Assembly (NCBI GenBank): GCA_034926865.1
Contig: JAYFQP010000019.1
Location: 62,001 to 126,000, forward strand
Direction of reading: 5' to 3'
Source: RGIG1902 sp034926865
GTDB taxonomy: Bacteria > Bacillota > Clostridia > Oscillospirales > Butyricicoccaceae
DNA: 64,000 nt
The translations under genes were made by a program, and so were the position numbers. The first letter of the stretch is position 1. Each line of letters begins with the position of its first letter. Under the pieces are notes generated by a model. That model was given only the letters and a program-made list of their open reading frames with translations, searched no databases and was not told the DNA's origin. Below, in pieces: positions 41,629 to 50,586 of the stretch.

Positions 41629-42114
41629 TTACCGTGAAAGTGCCGATGCTGCCGTATGGCCATGGCAGATCGCAAGAGCAAGGGCGTCGGCTGCATCATC
41701 CGGCCTCGGGACGACCTTAAGCCCAAGCATGATCTTTGTCATCTCCATTACCTGCCGCTTCTCGGCCCTGCCGTAACCCACTACGGCCTGCTTGACCTGA
41801 AGAGGGGTGTATTCGGCAAGGGTCACGCCCTTTTCCGCGCAGGCCAAAAGTATGACTCCCCTTGCATGACCAACCTGTATGGCAGTCTTGACATTCGTAT
41901 TGAAGAAAAGCTCCTCAACCGAAATGGCATCCGGCTTAAAACGGTCGATCAATGTGCACATATCGTTATATATCTCAAGCAGCCGCAGATGAAATGGCGT
42001 CCCGGCGTCTGTTGTTATAGCCCCATGGCTTATATATTTGTTTATGCCACCCGCATGCTCAATAACGCCGTAGCCCACTATGCCATATCCTGGGTCTATG
42101 CCCAATATCCTCAT
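41629..42114 (-). CDS. ruvC: Holliday junction resolvase RuvC
   Basis: A 161-residue endonuclease that cuts Holliday junctions. Acidic catalytic residues appear in ILGIDPGYGIVGYG near residue 3-16 (Asp7), ISVEELFFNTN near 65-75 (Glu), and PRPDDAADALALAICHGH near the end (two Asp). The length is typical. An in-frame ATG at 42126 has its ribosome site too close; the ATG at 42114 overlaps the stop of a possible 15-codon leader frame (ATGA). It leads the ruvC-ruvA-ruvB-glmM run. Confidence 0.96.
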   Translation of the reverse strand: MRILGIDPGYGIVGYGVIEHAGGINKYISHGAITTDAGTPFHLRLLEIYNDMCTLIDRFKPDAISVEELFFNTNVKTAIQVGHARGVILLACAEKGVTLAEYTPLQVKQAVVGYGRAEKRQVMEMTKIMLGLKVVPRPDDAADALALAICHGHTAASALSR

Positions 42115-42158
42115 TTCGGCCTGCATCCTCTCTTCAAAAGCAAAACCTGCTTCTCCAT
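42111..42158 (-). CDS. Possible 15-residue leader peptide before ruvC
   Basis: A minus-strand frame MEKQVLLLKRGCRPK whose TGA overlaps the ruvC ATG as ATGA. A weak AAGG lies 10 bases before its ATG. The overlap suggests translational coupling and could set the ruvC translation rate. The ribosome site is poor and the sequence is not of a known leader type, so this is tentative. Confidence 0.3.
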   Translation of the reverse strand: MEKQVLLLKRGCRPK

Positions 42159-42291
42159 TTTAATGCCTTATGCTATCTAAGCCCATCGAAAAAAGTCGAT
42201 TCCGTCGGTTTTATCATACTCCATCTATTGGCTCCGGCTTTTTTTAATAATATCACTTTCTCGAACCTTTGGCACGGAAAAATATAAAAAG

Positions 42292-42320
42292 ATTGACTTT
42301 GCTGCCCTAAGGCTGATAAA
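42292..42320 (+). promoter_or_regulatory. Probable promoter of the HAD phosphatase gene
   Basis: TTGACT at 42292-42297 is followed after 17 or 18 bases by ATAAAG/TAAAGT and then TATAAC. The start codon is about 35 bases further on. The -35 box is strong and the -10 box is moderate. Confidence 0.5.
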
Positions 42321-42351
42321 GTATAACAAAACACTTTACGGGAGCATTAAA

Positions 42352-43005
42352 ATGAGTAAAAAATACATACTCTTTGATCTTGATGGCACGCTGACCGATC
42401 CAAAGGCGGGAATAACCTCGTCGGTCGCCTTTGCTCTCAATACTTTTGGTATAAAGGTTCATGACCTTGATACTCTCATACCTTTTATAGGGCCGCCGCT
42501 GGCAGAGAGCTTTGAGAACTTCTATGGTTTCAGCCACGATAAAGCTCTTAAGGCGGTTGATCAATACCGTATATATTTCTCGGAAAAGGGCATTTTTGAA
42601 AACGCAGTTTTGCAGGGAGTTCCTGAGATGCTTTCTCACCTTTCGAAAAATGGCAGGGAGATCCTTCTTGCCACTTCCAAGCCTGAGGTTTACGCCCAAA
42701 AGATTCTCGAACACTTTTCGCTGGACAACTTCTTCTGCCATATTTGCGGAAGCCAGCTTGACGGCACCAGAACGGCAAAAAGCGAGGTTGTTGCCTATGC
42801 CCTCAATAAAGCAGGGGTAACGGATAAGGCTCTAGCAGTGATGGTGGGCGATAGAAAACATGATATTATAGGGGCTAAATACAATGGGATTATGTCTATC
42901 GGGGTCCTGTTCGGCTATGGCAGCGAAGACGAACTGAGGAAGGCCGGCGCGGATATTACTGTAAAAACTGTTGACGAGCTTTGTTCTTTGCTTCTGCAAA
43001 TTTGA
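42352..43005 (+). CDS. HAD family hydrolase, phosphoglycolate-phosphatase-like
   Basis: A 217-residue haloacid-dehalogenase phosphatase. The nucleophile motif is LFDLDGTLTDPKAG near residues 7-20 (two Asp), motif II is LLATSKPE near 105, and the metal-binding motif is VMVGDRKHDIIGAK near 162-175. A helical cap lies between, as in Gph and PpaX. GGGAG precedes the ATG. It is the only plus-strand gene in this part of the window and has its own promoter and terminator. Substrates may include phosphoglycolate or other small phosphates. Confidence 0.9.
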   Translation: MSKKYILFDLDGTLTDPKAGITSSVAFALNTFGIKVHDLDTLIPFIGPPLAESFENFYGFSHDKALKAVDQYRIYFSEKGIFENAVLQGVPEMLSHLSKNGREILLATSKPEVYAQKILEHFSLDNFFCHICGSQLDGTRTAKSEVVAYALNKAGVTDKALAVMVGDRKHDIIGAKYNGIMSIGVLFGYGSEDELRKAGADITVKTVDELCSLLLQI

Positions 43006-43026
43006 TATCCATTCTTCATAAAATTA

Positions 43027-43059
43027 CCCCCTGTGGGATCTAAGCCCGCAGGGGGTTTT
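43027..43059. terminator. Terminator between the HAD gene and the nusA operon end
   Basis: CCCCCTGTGGG at 43027-43037 pairs with CCCGCAGGGGG at 43045-43055 (one T-G pair), followed by TTTT. It mainly serves the HAD gene. On the minus strand it can also end the long nusA-infB operon, whose last micro-gene stops at 43061. Confidence 0.88.
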
Positions 43060-43060
43060 C

Positions 43061-43144
43061 TCAATATTTGAAAAACACATACGCCATCATCACAGTAAGA
43101 ATGACCATTACTATACAGGCAGGAATGAAATATATACTTGTCAT
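43061..43144 (-). CDS. 27-residue single-helix membrane micro-protein, not recognised
   Basis: A minus-strand frame reading MTSIYFIPACIVMVILTVMM and ending AYVFFKY. Nearly all of it forms one transmembrane helix with a short Lys-containing end. AGGGGGC lies 5 bases before the ATG, inside the space after the M20 stop 9 bases away, so it is the last gene of the nusA-infB-ribF-M20 operon. Because the M20 protein is itself membrane-anchored by one N-terminal helix, a small partner subunit is a possible role. This is inferred from position only. Confidence 0.6.
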   Translation of the reverse strand: MTSIYFIPACIVMVILTVMMAYVFFKY

Positions 43145-43153
43145 GCTTGCCCC

Positions 43154-44656
43154 CTAAAGTGCTTTGATAAGAGCCTTATAAAACTCTATTCCCAAGCCCA
43201 GGCAGTTTACATTTATCTTTTCTCCGCTGTTGTGCATCCTGTCGTAAAGCCCACTGTCCATGACGAATGGCATGAACTTAAAGATATTGTCACAGATGTT
43301 TTCATAATAACGGGAATCGGTGGTTATGGCCTGAATTCCGGGTATGCATGGCAGGCCGGGATATTTTCCCTCAATGACTTCGCATAGCTTTTTGTAAGCA
43401 TCGCTGTCCATAGGAGATATCTTTGAGGCAGGTATCTCCAGAACAGGTTCAACATCAACCTTAAGATCGTCGACGAGTGAGTTCAAATACTTGAGTATGC
43501 CTTTAGGCGTATCCCCCTGAAGTATGCGGGCGTTTACCATACACACAGCCTCGCCAGGAAGCACATTAGGCACTTCGGAGCCCCAAACCTGAGTGCATGC
43601 AAAGGTTGTCCTGAAAAGGGGATTTACTGCCGGATTGCCCAAAAAAGCCCTGAAAAGCAGCAGCTTGGAAATCGGCAGATTACAGACGGTGAACCTGTAA
43701 AGAAAACGCATAGCAGGGGCAGAAAGACGCATGTTCTCATCAATAACGTCAAGAAGCCTCGCGTTCGGAGGTGCGGCCTCTATTCGGCAAATTGCCTCCG
43801 CAAGTATCCCCACGGCCGAATGTCTGGGCGGCATTGAAGAATGTCCCGTTTTCCCATGGGCCGTCAGCTTGTAATAGCTGCATCCCTTTTCTCCAACGCC
43901 GATAAGGGCAGCAGGAAACCTCTTGCGTCCAAAATGCTCCTCTGTTATATAGCCGCCTTCGTCAATGACCATCTCGAACCGCAGCCCTCGCTTTTCGAAT
44001 GCCTCGGCCATCTTCGCTGCACCCTCGCGTCCTCCGGTCTCCTCATCATGCCCAAAGGCGAAATATATGTCCCTTGAGGGCGAATATCCCTCTTCTATAA
44101 GGCTTTGAACTGACTCAAAAAGGCCTATTACGACATTTTTGCAGTCTATTGCCCCGCGTCCTACAATAAAGCCGTCATCATCCAGCCGTCCGGAGAAGGG
44201 ATCTTCGCCCCAGCCGTCCCCCGCTGGCACAACATCCATATGCCCGCAGAACATCACGGGAAGCTTCTCCCCTCCCTTTGGCCCGCGCCATCTGAGCAGC
44301 AGGCTGCCGCCGCTTACGGGCACAAAGTTAAGATGTTCAAAAACGCTAGTATATCTCTTTTTTAGGTATTGCCGAAACTCCTCCATAGCCTCAGTATCTC
44401 CGGTTACAGTGGGGATAGCTATGGCTGTGCGAAGGCTTTCCACCGCATGTGCGGTGAGGGCAGAGTCAGGCGAATAGCGCTTTAGCGGAGAGCTTCGCTT
44501 TAGATGCCGTCCGGCCAAAAGCGTCCTTACCATGCCGGCTATAAGGCCTATGGCTATAAAAAGGAAAAGCGCAAAGCTTATCCATCCGCCGAATGTAGCT
44601 ACAAAATTGCTTCTTGCTATGACAAACCAGGCATAAAGATTTTTCAAAAAACTCAT
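43154..44656 (-). CDS. Membrane-anchored M20 family peptidase (CPS1/PM20D1-like)
   Basis: A 500-residue M20 enzyme with one N-terminal membrane helix (about residues 22-44, GWISFALFLFIAIGLIAGMV), then a linker. The catalytic blocks are MFCGHMDVVPAG near 140 (His, Asp), GRGAIDCKN near 170 (Asp), AFGHDEETGGREG near 205 (Glu pair), VIDEGGYI near 235, the dimer-domain GHSSMPPRHS near 275, and YDRMHNSGEKINV near 475 (last His). Relatives are carboxypeptidases or N-acyl-amino-acid hydrolases. Its ATG overlaps the ribF stop by 4 bases, which makes it an unusual tail gene of the translation-factor operon. Confidence 0.9.
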   Translation of the reverse strand: MSFLKNLYAWFVIARSNFVATFGGWISFALFLFIAIGLIAGMVRTLLAGRHLKRSSPLKRYSPDSALTAHAVESLRTAIAIPTVTGDTEAMEEFRQYLKKRYTSVFEHLNFVPVSGGSLLLRWRGPKGGEKLPVMFCGHMDVVPAGDGWGEDPFSGRLDDDGFIVGRGAIDCKNVVIGLFESVQSLIEEGYSPSRDIYFAFGHDEETGGREGAAKMAEAFEKRGLRFEMVIDEGGYITEEHFGRKRFPAALIGVGEKGCSYYKLTAHGKTGHSSMPPRHSAVGILAEAICRIEAAPPNARLLDVIDENMRLSAPAMRFLYRFTVCNLPISKLLLFRAFLGNPAVNPLFRTTFACTQVWGSEVPNVLPGEAVCMVNARILQGDTPKGILKYLNSLVDDLKVDVEPVLEIPASKISPMDSDAYKKLCEVIEGKYPGLPCIPGIQAITTDSRYYENICDNIFKFMPFVMDSGLYDRMHNSGEKINVNCLGLGIEFYKALIKAL

Positions 44657-45534
44657 CTCAAAAGCTCCTTTATCAGCCCGACATCGCAGGCTATCTGCTC
44701 CGCCAGCTCCTTTGCCGAAGCAAAAGCCCTCTCTTCCCTTACAAAATCCACAAGAGATATCTCGGCTGTCCGGCCATAGATATCTCCTTCAAAATCAAGC
44801 ACATGAAACTCAAGCACAGGTGTTTTCAGCCCGAATGTGGGCCTTATCCCTATATTCACGGCACACATGAAGCTTATTTCCCCTATCTTCATGACCCCCG
44901 CGTATACTCCGTACTTGGGCGCAAGCATATCTTTTGGAATAGCTATGTTGCCCGTGGGAAAGCCAAGCTTGGCGCCTACGCCTCTTCCGTGGGCTATCTC
45001 GCCCCTTATTGAGTATCGCCTGCCAAGAAGCTCTCCGGCTTCCTTTATTCTGCCTTCCCCAACCAAGCTGCGTATCCAGCTTGAGCTGACGGTTAAGCCA
45101 TCTTTTACTACAGGAGGGCAGATATGGCATTCAAAGCCCAAGCCTGACCCAAGCTCTCTTAGCAGCTTTCCGTCCCCCCTGCCCATCGAGCCAAAGGAAT
45201 AATTTTCGCCGCATACAACGGCGCGGCAGCCATAACGATCTACTAGGATATCCCGCACAAAGACTTCGGGGCTCATGCCCGCCATAGCCTTGTCAAACGG
45301 AAGCATCTCCACCCTTTTTATTCCCTGAAGCCTGATATATTCTTCCCTCTGCTCTTTTGTAGTCAAAAGATTGGGGGAAGTTTTATTTAAAAATGCCCTG
45401 GGCTGGTTTTCAAAGGTGACCGCCATGGATGTAAGGCCTTTTTTTTCAGCCTCATCAGCCGCGGTGCTGAGTATCCTCTGATGCCCCAGATGGACTCCGT
45501 CAAAAAAGCCCAGCGCTATGATAGTATCCTTCAT
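44653..45534 (-). CDS. ribF: Bifunctional riboflavin kinase / FAD synthetase
   Basis: A 293-residue enzyme that makes FMN and FAD. The N-terminal nucleotidyltransferase domain shows ALGFFDGVHLGHQRIL near residues 7-22 and the SSWIRSLVGEGRI block near 150. The C-terminal kinase domain shows GRRYSIRGEIAHGRGVGAKL and GFPTGNIAIP near 168-200, with the PTGN motif. The end (FVREERAFASAKELAEQIAC) is typical. The start ATG overlaps the truB stop by 4 bases. The truB-ribF pair is common in Firmicutes. Confidence 0.97.
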   Translation of the reverse strand: MKDTIIALGFFDGVHLGHQRILSTAADEAEKKGLTSMAVTFENQPRAFLNKTSPNLLTTKEQREEYIRLQGIKRVEMLPFDKAMAGMSPEVFVRDILVDRYGCRAVVCGENYSFGSMGRGDGKLLRELGSGLGFECHICPPVVKDGLTVSSSWIRSLVGEGRIKEAGELLGRRYSIRGEIAHGRGVGAKLGFPTGNIAIPKDMLAPKYGVYAGVMKIGEISFMCAVNIGIRPTFGLKTPVLEFHVLDFEGDIYGRTAEISLVDFVREERAFASAKELAEQIACDVGLIKELLR

Positions 45535-46457
45535 TGAAGCTCACCCGTATAAAAGGTTTTTTCGTATAATAAAGCCGGCACGCCCGAAACAGTAAGAAAT
45601 CCGCTTCTTGCCAAAACCGCAAGCCTGCCTCCGGAGGTATAAAGCGCGCAAAGCGTCCCCTCTTCCTTGGGTATACTGCCGGATAAAAGCATGCTTTCGT
45701 CCACATAAGCCCCATTCAACGCTCTCTTAAGCCCCGGTTCATCAAGCGTAAGGGCGGGAAGAAACGAAAACACTTTCTCGAGAGTCAATATCGCCTCGCT
45801 GAGCCTGTTTTCTGCCGCAAGAGCCTCAAGCTCTTTAAAGCCTACGCCTTCGCTTATGTCGAACCTCCCCGACCGCAGGCGAACAAGGCTATCCATAACC
45901 GCGCCGCATAAAAGCTTTTGACCTATATCATGACAAAGCGTTCGTATATATGTGCCCTTTGAGCATGTAAGCTCTATCTCGCCTCGCTGACCATCAAACG
46001 AGAGAAGTCTGATGCCTTTTATATCTACTGTTCTGCCGCTTCGCTCTACCTCTATCCCCTGCCTCGCAAGGTCATAAAGCCGAACGCCGTCTTTCTGTAT
46101 TGCAGAATACATTGGGGGCACCTGCATATATCCCCCCTCGAATGATTCTACAGCCATTCGCACGCTCTCACCGTCAGGAATATGAGCTCCGGTTTCCCTG
46201 GTCTGGCCCCAAATATCAAGCGTATCTGAAAGCAGCCCCAGCTTAAAGCCCGCACGGTATGTCTTATCAAGGGAAAGCAGATAGTCGGAGGCTTTGGTAG
46301 CTGCCCCGACAAGTATTACCAGCACCCCCTCGGCCATTGGGTCAAGTGTGCCGGCATGTCCTATTTTCTTGGTTTTAAGTATGCCTCTGAGCTTGGCCAC
46401 CACATCATGTGAGGTAAAATCAGGGGGCTTATTGAATACAATAACGCCATTAAGCAT
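45531..46457 (-). CDS. truB: tRNA pseudouridine-55 synthase
   Basis: A 308-residue enzyme that makes pseudouridine 55 in the T loop of tRNAs. It begins LNGVIVFNKPPDFTSHDVVA, and the catalytic Asp lies in KIGHAGTLDPMAEGVLVI near residues 33-50. Later blocks KTYRAGFKLG and SKGTYIRTLCHDIGQ are conserved. The C-terminal end is shorter in PUA character but normal for the bacterial form. An in-frame TTG at 46472 is possible; GGAG spacing favours ATG 46457, which overlaps the nrnA stop by 8 bases. Confidence 0.96.
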   Translation of the reverse strand: MLNGVIVFNKPPDFTSHDVVAKLRGILKTKKIGHAGTLDPMAEGVLVILVGAATKASDYLLSLDKTYRAGFKLGLLSDTLDIWGQTRETGAHIPDGESVRMAVESFEGGYMQVPPMYSAIQKDGVRLYDLARQGIEVERSGRTVDIKGIRLLSFDGQRGEIELTCSKGTYIRTLCHDIGQKLLCGAVMDSLVRLRSGRFDISEGVGFKELEALAAENRLSEAILTLEKVFSFLPALTLDEPGLKRALNGAYVDESMLLSGSIPKEEGTLCALYTSGGRLAVLARSGFLTVSGVPALLYEKTFYTGELQ

Positions 46458-47409
46458 CAAGCCTGTCTCCAATCACCTTTTTGATGGTATTTTCCGCATC
46501 CCTGGCGTTCATGTTTTCAAGCGTACAGCCGGCGGCGCCCGCATGTCCTCCGCCGCCAAAAAGAGCACATATCTCAGATACATTGAAGCCGCTTCTGCCC
46601 CTCATCGATATCTTAAAGCCACCCTGATCGGGCATTTCTGTCAACAGTGCGCCGATTTTTACCCCTTCTATCTGCGTAAGCAGCGAAGCAAGGTTATCCG
46701 TGTCATCTTCAGTGGCCCCAAGCGTCTGCAGAAGGTCTCTTGTTATCATTGAAACAGCCCCTCTGCCTTCCGAAACCATTGCAAGGCTTGAGTATAGATG
46801 GCCTTCAAGCGCTACCCGCGCCCTCGTCTTAAGACGGAAACAGCGGTAATTGATCTCGCGGTAATCAGCCCCCGCCTCAAAACAGGCGGCAGCTACGCTG
46901 TGTGTGGTGGCAGTTGTGTTATCAAAGCTGAAACAGCCGGTATCGGTGGCTATAGCAGTATATATCGCATCTGCAATACCGCTGTCAAGCCTGCACTCCA
47001 TTCCATCCAGCAGGGCATATATTATCTCTCCGCAGGCCGCAGCAGAAGGGTCACAATACCCCGCCCCTCCAAAACCGGTAAAAGAAGGATGATGGTCTAT
47101 GGCAAGATCGATCCTATTGAGTTTTTCAAACGCATTGTCCGTCAAAAGCGCTTTGTCTGCCACATCTACTGTGCAGATAAACCCAAAGCTCTCGCCCTCC
47201 TCTGCCCACAGCCCGTCAGTCATGGGCTTATATTTCTGCGTGACCTCTGGATTCGGGAAAAGCCACGCCCTCTTCCCTATTTTTCTAAGCCCAAGGCACA
47301 GCGCAGCGGCAGAGCCCAAGGTATCTCCGTCGGGGCGCTTATGGGTGAGGATGGCGATGCGATCATTCTGAGAAAGCATCGCGCACATACTGCTAAACGA
47401 TATCATCAT
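46450..47409 (-). CDS. nrnA: DHH/DHHA1 phosphoesterase, NrnA (nanoRNase / pAp phosphatase)
   Basis: A 319-residue phosphoesterase that degrades very short RNA and dephosphorylates pAp. Metal-binding DHH-domain motifs are ILTHKRPDGDTLGSAAAL near residues 20-37, CTVDVADK near 78, and the name-giving AIDHHPSFTGFG near 100-111. The C-terminal DHHA1 domain has FGGGGHAGAAGCTLE near 285. Several ATG codons occur in frame; 47409 is chosen because GGGGAAC lies 9 bases before it, while those upstream fall deep in rbfA. It overlaps rbfA by 17 bases. Confidence 0.92.
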   Translation of the reverse strand: MMISFSSMCAMLSQNDRIAILTHKRPDGDTLGSAAALCLGLRKIGKRAWLFPNPEVTQKYKPMTDGLWAEEGESFGFICTVDVADKALLTDNAFEKLNRIDLAIDHHPSFTGFGGAGYCDPSAAACGEIIYALLDGMECRLDSGIADAIYTAIATDTGCFSFDNTTATTHSVAAACFEAGADYREINYRCFRLKTRARVALEGHLYSSLAMVSEGRGAVSMITRDLLQTLGATEDDTDNLASLLTQIEGVKIGALLTEMPDQGGFKISMRGRSGFNVSEICALFGGGGHAGAAGCTLENMNARDAENTIKKVIGDRLDA

Positions 47410-47776
47410 CCTCTTGTTCCCCGCTTTCGTCATGACTGATATCAAGGTCATTTATCAGTTTTGAGATATGAACCCCATACGAAATCGAATCGTCGATGAC
47501 GAATAAGAGCTCGGGGGTATATCTAAGGGTAATCCTGTGAGCAAGCTCACGCCTTAAAAAGCCCGAAACAGACTTGAGCCCTTTTTTCAGCTCCTTGGGA
47601 TCATAATCCCCCATAGCCGATATATATACCTTGCACCAACGAAGATCCGTCGTAGCCTCGCACCTGATGATGCTGAGCATTACTCCCGTAAGCCTCGGAT
47701 CTTTTACCGAGGGCAGGATCTCCGCCAGACACTTCATTATCTCTTCATTGATACGAGCGCCTCTGTTGCCGCCCAT
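47393..47776 (-). CDS. rbfA: Ribosome-binding factor A
   Basis: A 127-residue 30S maturation factor with a KH-like fold. It shows RINEEIMKCLAEILPSVKDP near residues 7-26, then RLTGVMLSIIRCEATTDLRW, AKVYIS-like CKVYISAMGD, and RRELAHRITLRYTPELLFVI near 90-110. The tail is acidic (ESGEQEDDDIV). AGGGAG precedes the ATG. It follows infB by 16 bases. Confidence 0.96.
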   Translation of the reverse strand: MGGNRGARINEEIMKCLAEILPSVKDPRLTGVMLSIIRCEATTDLRWCKVYISAMGDYDPKELKKGLKSVSGFLRRELAHRITLRYTPELLFVIDDSISYGVHISKLINDLDISHDESGEQEDDDIV

Positions 47777-47792
47777 TATATCACTCCCTTAC

Positions 47793-50165
47793 TTAAAGCT
47801 TTATCTGCTCCATAACGAAGGCCTCTATTATATCGCCTTCCTTAATATCGTTGTAGCGCTCAAAGCTCATGCCGCATTCAAAGCCTGCGGCAACCTCCTT
47901 GACATCATCCTTAAAGCGCTTGAGCGTGGCAAGGGCGCCCTCATGGATAACGATATTGTCGCGGACTATCCTTACCTTCTCATTGCGCTGCATCTTGCCG
48001 TCAAGCACATAAGCTCCGGCTATGGTGCCTACGCCGGATACCTTGAAGGTCTGGCGTATTTCAGCATGGCCAATAATACTCTCTTTATACTTGGGAGACA
48101 GCATTCCGCGCATCGCCTGCTCGATTTCCTCTATGCAGTTGTAGATTATGCTGTAAAGCCTTATATCCACATGATCTCTATCGGCGCTCTGAATGGCCCC
48201 GTGATCAGGACGTACATTGAAGCCTACGATGATAGCTCCGGAAGCGGATGCCAGCATTACGTCAGACTCATTTATGCCGCCGACGCCCGAGTGAATGATC
48301 TTCACCTGTACTTCATCGTTTGAGAGCTTCTCGAGCGATGATTTAACGGCCTCGGCAGAGCCCTGCACATCGGCCTTGACTATGATGTTCAGCGTCTTGA
48401 CCTCGCCCTGCTCTATCTGAGAGAAAAGGTTTTCAAGCGTAACCTTTTGAACAAGGTTTGCCCTCTTTTCCTTCTCCTCGGTTCTGCGCTGTTCGGCAAG
48501 AGTTCTTGCCATACGCTCATCTTCTACCGAATAGAAGATATCGCCTGCGCTGGGAACCTCTGCAAGTCCAACTATCTCAACAGGCACAGACGGCCCAGCT
48601 GAGCTGACCTTCTGCTGTTTATCGTTGACCATAGCTCTTACACGTCCAACCGACGTGCCGGCTATTACGATATCTCCCATATTGAGAGTGCCATTCTGCA
48701 CAAGCACTGTAGCCACAGGCCCTCTGCCCTTATCAAGCTTTGCCTCGATAACTGTGCCCTTGGCAGCACGGTTCGGGTTTGCCTTGAGCTCCTGTATCTC
48801 CGCTGTCAGCAGCACCATTTCAAGAAGGTTGTCGATGCCCTCGCCCGTAAGCGCCGAGATCTTGCATACGATGGTACTCCCGCCCCATTCTTCCGGAACC
48901 AGCTCATACTCTGTAAGCTGCTGCATGATTCTATCGGGGTTTGCCCCGTGTTTATCCATCTTGTTGACGGCAATAATAATCGGCACACCAGCCGCTTTAG
49001 CGTGATTTATGGCCTCAATCGTCTGGGGCATGATACCGTCATCGGCTGCCACCACAAGGATAGCTATATCCGTAACCTGAGCTCCTCTTGCTCTCATGGA
49101 TGTGAATGCGGCGTGTCCGGGGGTATCGAGGAATGTGATGTCTTTTCCGTTTACCGATACTCTGTAGGCGCCTATATGCTGGGTTATGCCCCCGGCTTCT
49201 CCAGAGGCAACGCTTGTATTCCTTATCGCATCAAGCAGAGAGGTCTTGCCGTGATCGACATGCCCCATAACTACAACTACCGGGGCCCTCGCGATAAGAT
49301 TCTCTTCCTTGTCCTCGCTCTCGTCAAAAAGGCGCTCCTCAATAGTGACGATAACCTCTTTCTCAACAACAGCGCCAAGCTCCATAGCCACAAGTGAAGC
49401 CGTGTCAAAATCGATCGTCTCGGAAACCGAGGCCATTACTCCGACCTTCATAAGCTCTTTTATAACGGCAGCCGCCGTCTTTTTGAGCCTTAAGGCCAGC
49501 TCACCCACAGCTATTTCATCAGGTATAAGCACCTTGAGCGGGGCTTTCTTCGCCTGTGCCTGCAGAAGCTGGAGCTTCCTCAGCTTATCCTGCTCCTCCT
49601 GGCGGCGTTTGCTGCCAAACTGAACTCGTTTCTGAGTATTCTGCTTTATTTTCTGCTTGCCAGAAGTATTCTGTATCTTATCTACATTCTCGGGGACAAG
49701 AGTATCCATCCTCTCGTCATACTTTTCAAGGTTTACAGACGATCCCCTTGTATCCACATATGTGACCTTCGGGCCTTTAGTCGATGTGGGCTGGGCAGGC
49801 TTTTCTTCAGGACGCTTTGGAGCGTTCTGATCCTTGCGCTGGCCCTGATCCCTCTGGGAATGGTCTTCGTTTTGCGGCCTGGCCGCGGGTCTTTCCTGGC
49901 GGGTCTCAGGGTGAGGCTTGTTCTCTGCTTGCACAGGCTGCTCCTTTTGAGGCTGAAGGCTTCTGGCTGCCTCGAAAACCTTCTTAAAATCCTCTATCTG
50001 ATTATTCTGAGTAAGGTCTTCAAAAACTACGTTAAGCTCCTCCTCTGTGAGAACCTGCGCGTTGCTTCTGGGCGCCTTGAGATGTTTGCCCAAGATTTCC
50101 GACACCTCTTTATTTGACCGTGCGAAATCTTTTGACACCTCAGATAGCTTATATTTTATCATCAT
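47793..50165 (-). CDS. infB: Translation initiation factor IF-2
   Basis: A 790-residue GTPase that brings fMet-tRNA to the 30S subunit. The N-terminal IF2-N domain (KYKLSEVSKDFARSNKEVSE) is followed by a long charged, Gln- and Pro-rich linker to about residue 190. The G domain has GHVDHGKTSLLDAI near 301, DTPGHAAFTSMRARG near 347, NKMDKHG near 401 and SALTGEG near 440. Domains II to IV follow, with GGINESDVMLASAS and the end EGDIIEAFVMEQIKL. The gene starts inside the end of ylxQ. Confidence 0.98.
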   Translation of the reverse strand: MMIKYKLSEVSKDFARSNKEVSEILGKHLKAPRSNAQVLTEEELNVVFEDLTQNNQIEDFKKVFEAARSLQPQKEQPVQAENKPHPETRQERPAARPQNEDHSQRDQGQRKDQNAPKRPEEKPAQPTSTKGPKVTYVDTRGSSVNLEKYDERMDTLVPENVDKIQNTSGKQKIKQNTQKRVQFGSKRRQEEQDKLRKLQLLQAQAKKAPLKVLIPDEIAVGELALRLKKTAAAVIKELMKVGVMASVSETIDFDTASLVAMELGAVVEKEVIVTIEERLFDESEDKEENLIARAPVVVVMGHVDHGKTSLLDAIRNTSVASGEAGGITQHIGAYRVSVNGKDITFLDTPGHAAFTSMRARGAQVTDIAILVVAADDGIMPQTIEAINHAKAAGVPIIIAVNKMDKHGANPDRIMQQLTEYELVPEEWGGSTIVCKISALTGEGIDNLLEMVLLTAEIQELKANPNRAAKGTVIEAKLDKGRGPVATVLVQNGTLNMGDIVIAGTSVGRVRAMVNDKQQKVSSAGPSVPVEIVGLAEVPSAGDIFYSVEDERMARTLAEQRRTEEKEKRANLVQKVTLENLFSQIEQGEVKTLNIIVKADVQGSAEAVKSSLEKLSNDEVQVKIIHSGVGGINESDVMLASASGAIIVGFNVRPDHGAIQSADRDHVDIRLYSIIYNCIEEIEQAMRGMLSPKYKESIIGHAEIRQTFKVSGVGTIAGAYVLDGKMQRNEKVRIVRDNIVIHEGALATLKRFKDDVKEVAAGFECGMSFERYNDIKEGDIIEAFVMEQIKL

Positions 50166-50586
50166 ATTTTATTTCCCCCTTTTCAGATGTGTGGGCGCTG
50201 CTTTTACCTGCGAGCTTCTTTGCTTTTCGGCGTTTTTCCCGCTGAAGCCTCAGCTCCATTTTTTCAGTCAGCTCCCAAAGCCCGAGCTTTTTGCAAAGAG
50301 CCAGCGAGAACCCCGTATCGCACACCGCCGCTGTGGCGCATCCCCCTACGCCAAGGGCGTCTCCCATATCCTTCTTATCGTGTGCAAGCCGCAAAACGGG
50401 CACATCCTTATGCCTACAGGATTCCTCGATCCACTTTACAGTGTTTTCCGCAGTATCGCAGGCCAAAAGAGCCAGCCTTGCCTTTCCGAGCTTACAGCTT
50501 TCGGCTGTATCGTCAGCCCCCACCGAAAGGGCCCCCGCCCGTTTCATAAGGCCTAAAAACGTAAGAATGTCACTATTCTCCGTCAT
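50149..50586 (-). CDS. L7Ae-family RNA-binding protein (YlxQ-like)
   Basis: A 145-residue protein with an L7Ae/L30e domain: ILTFLGLMKRAGALSVGADD near residues 7-26, KARLALLACDTAENTVKWIE near 36-55 and a C-terminal basic tail (REKRRKAKKLAGKSS). YlxQ proteins bind kink-turn-like RNA; their target is uncertain. AAAGGAGG lies 6 bases before the ATG at 50586; a frame opening at 50760 runs through the rnpM gene and is not supported. It overlaps rnpM by 14 and infB by 17 bases. Confidence 0.9.
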   Translation of the reverse strand: MTENSDILTFLGLMKRAGALSVGADDTAESCKLGKARLALLACDTAENTVKWIEESCRHKDVPVLRLAHDKKDMGDALGVGGCATAAVCDTGFSLALCKKLGLWELTEKMELRLQREKRRKAKKLAGKSSAHTSEKGEIKYDDKI

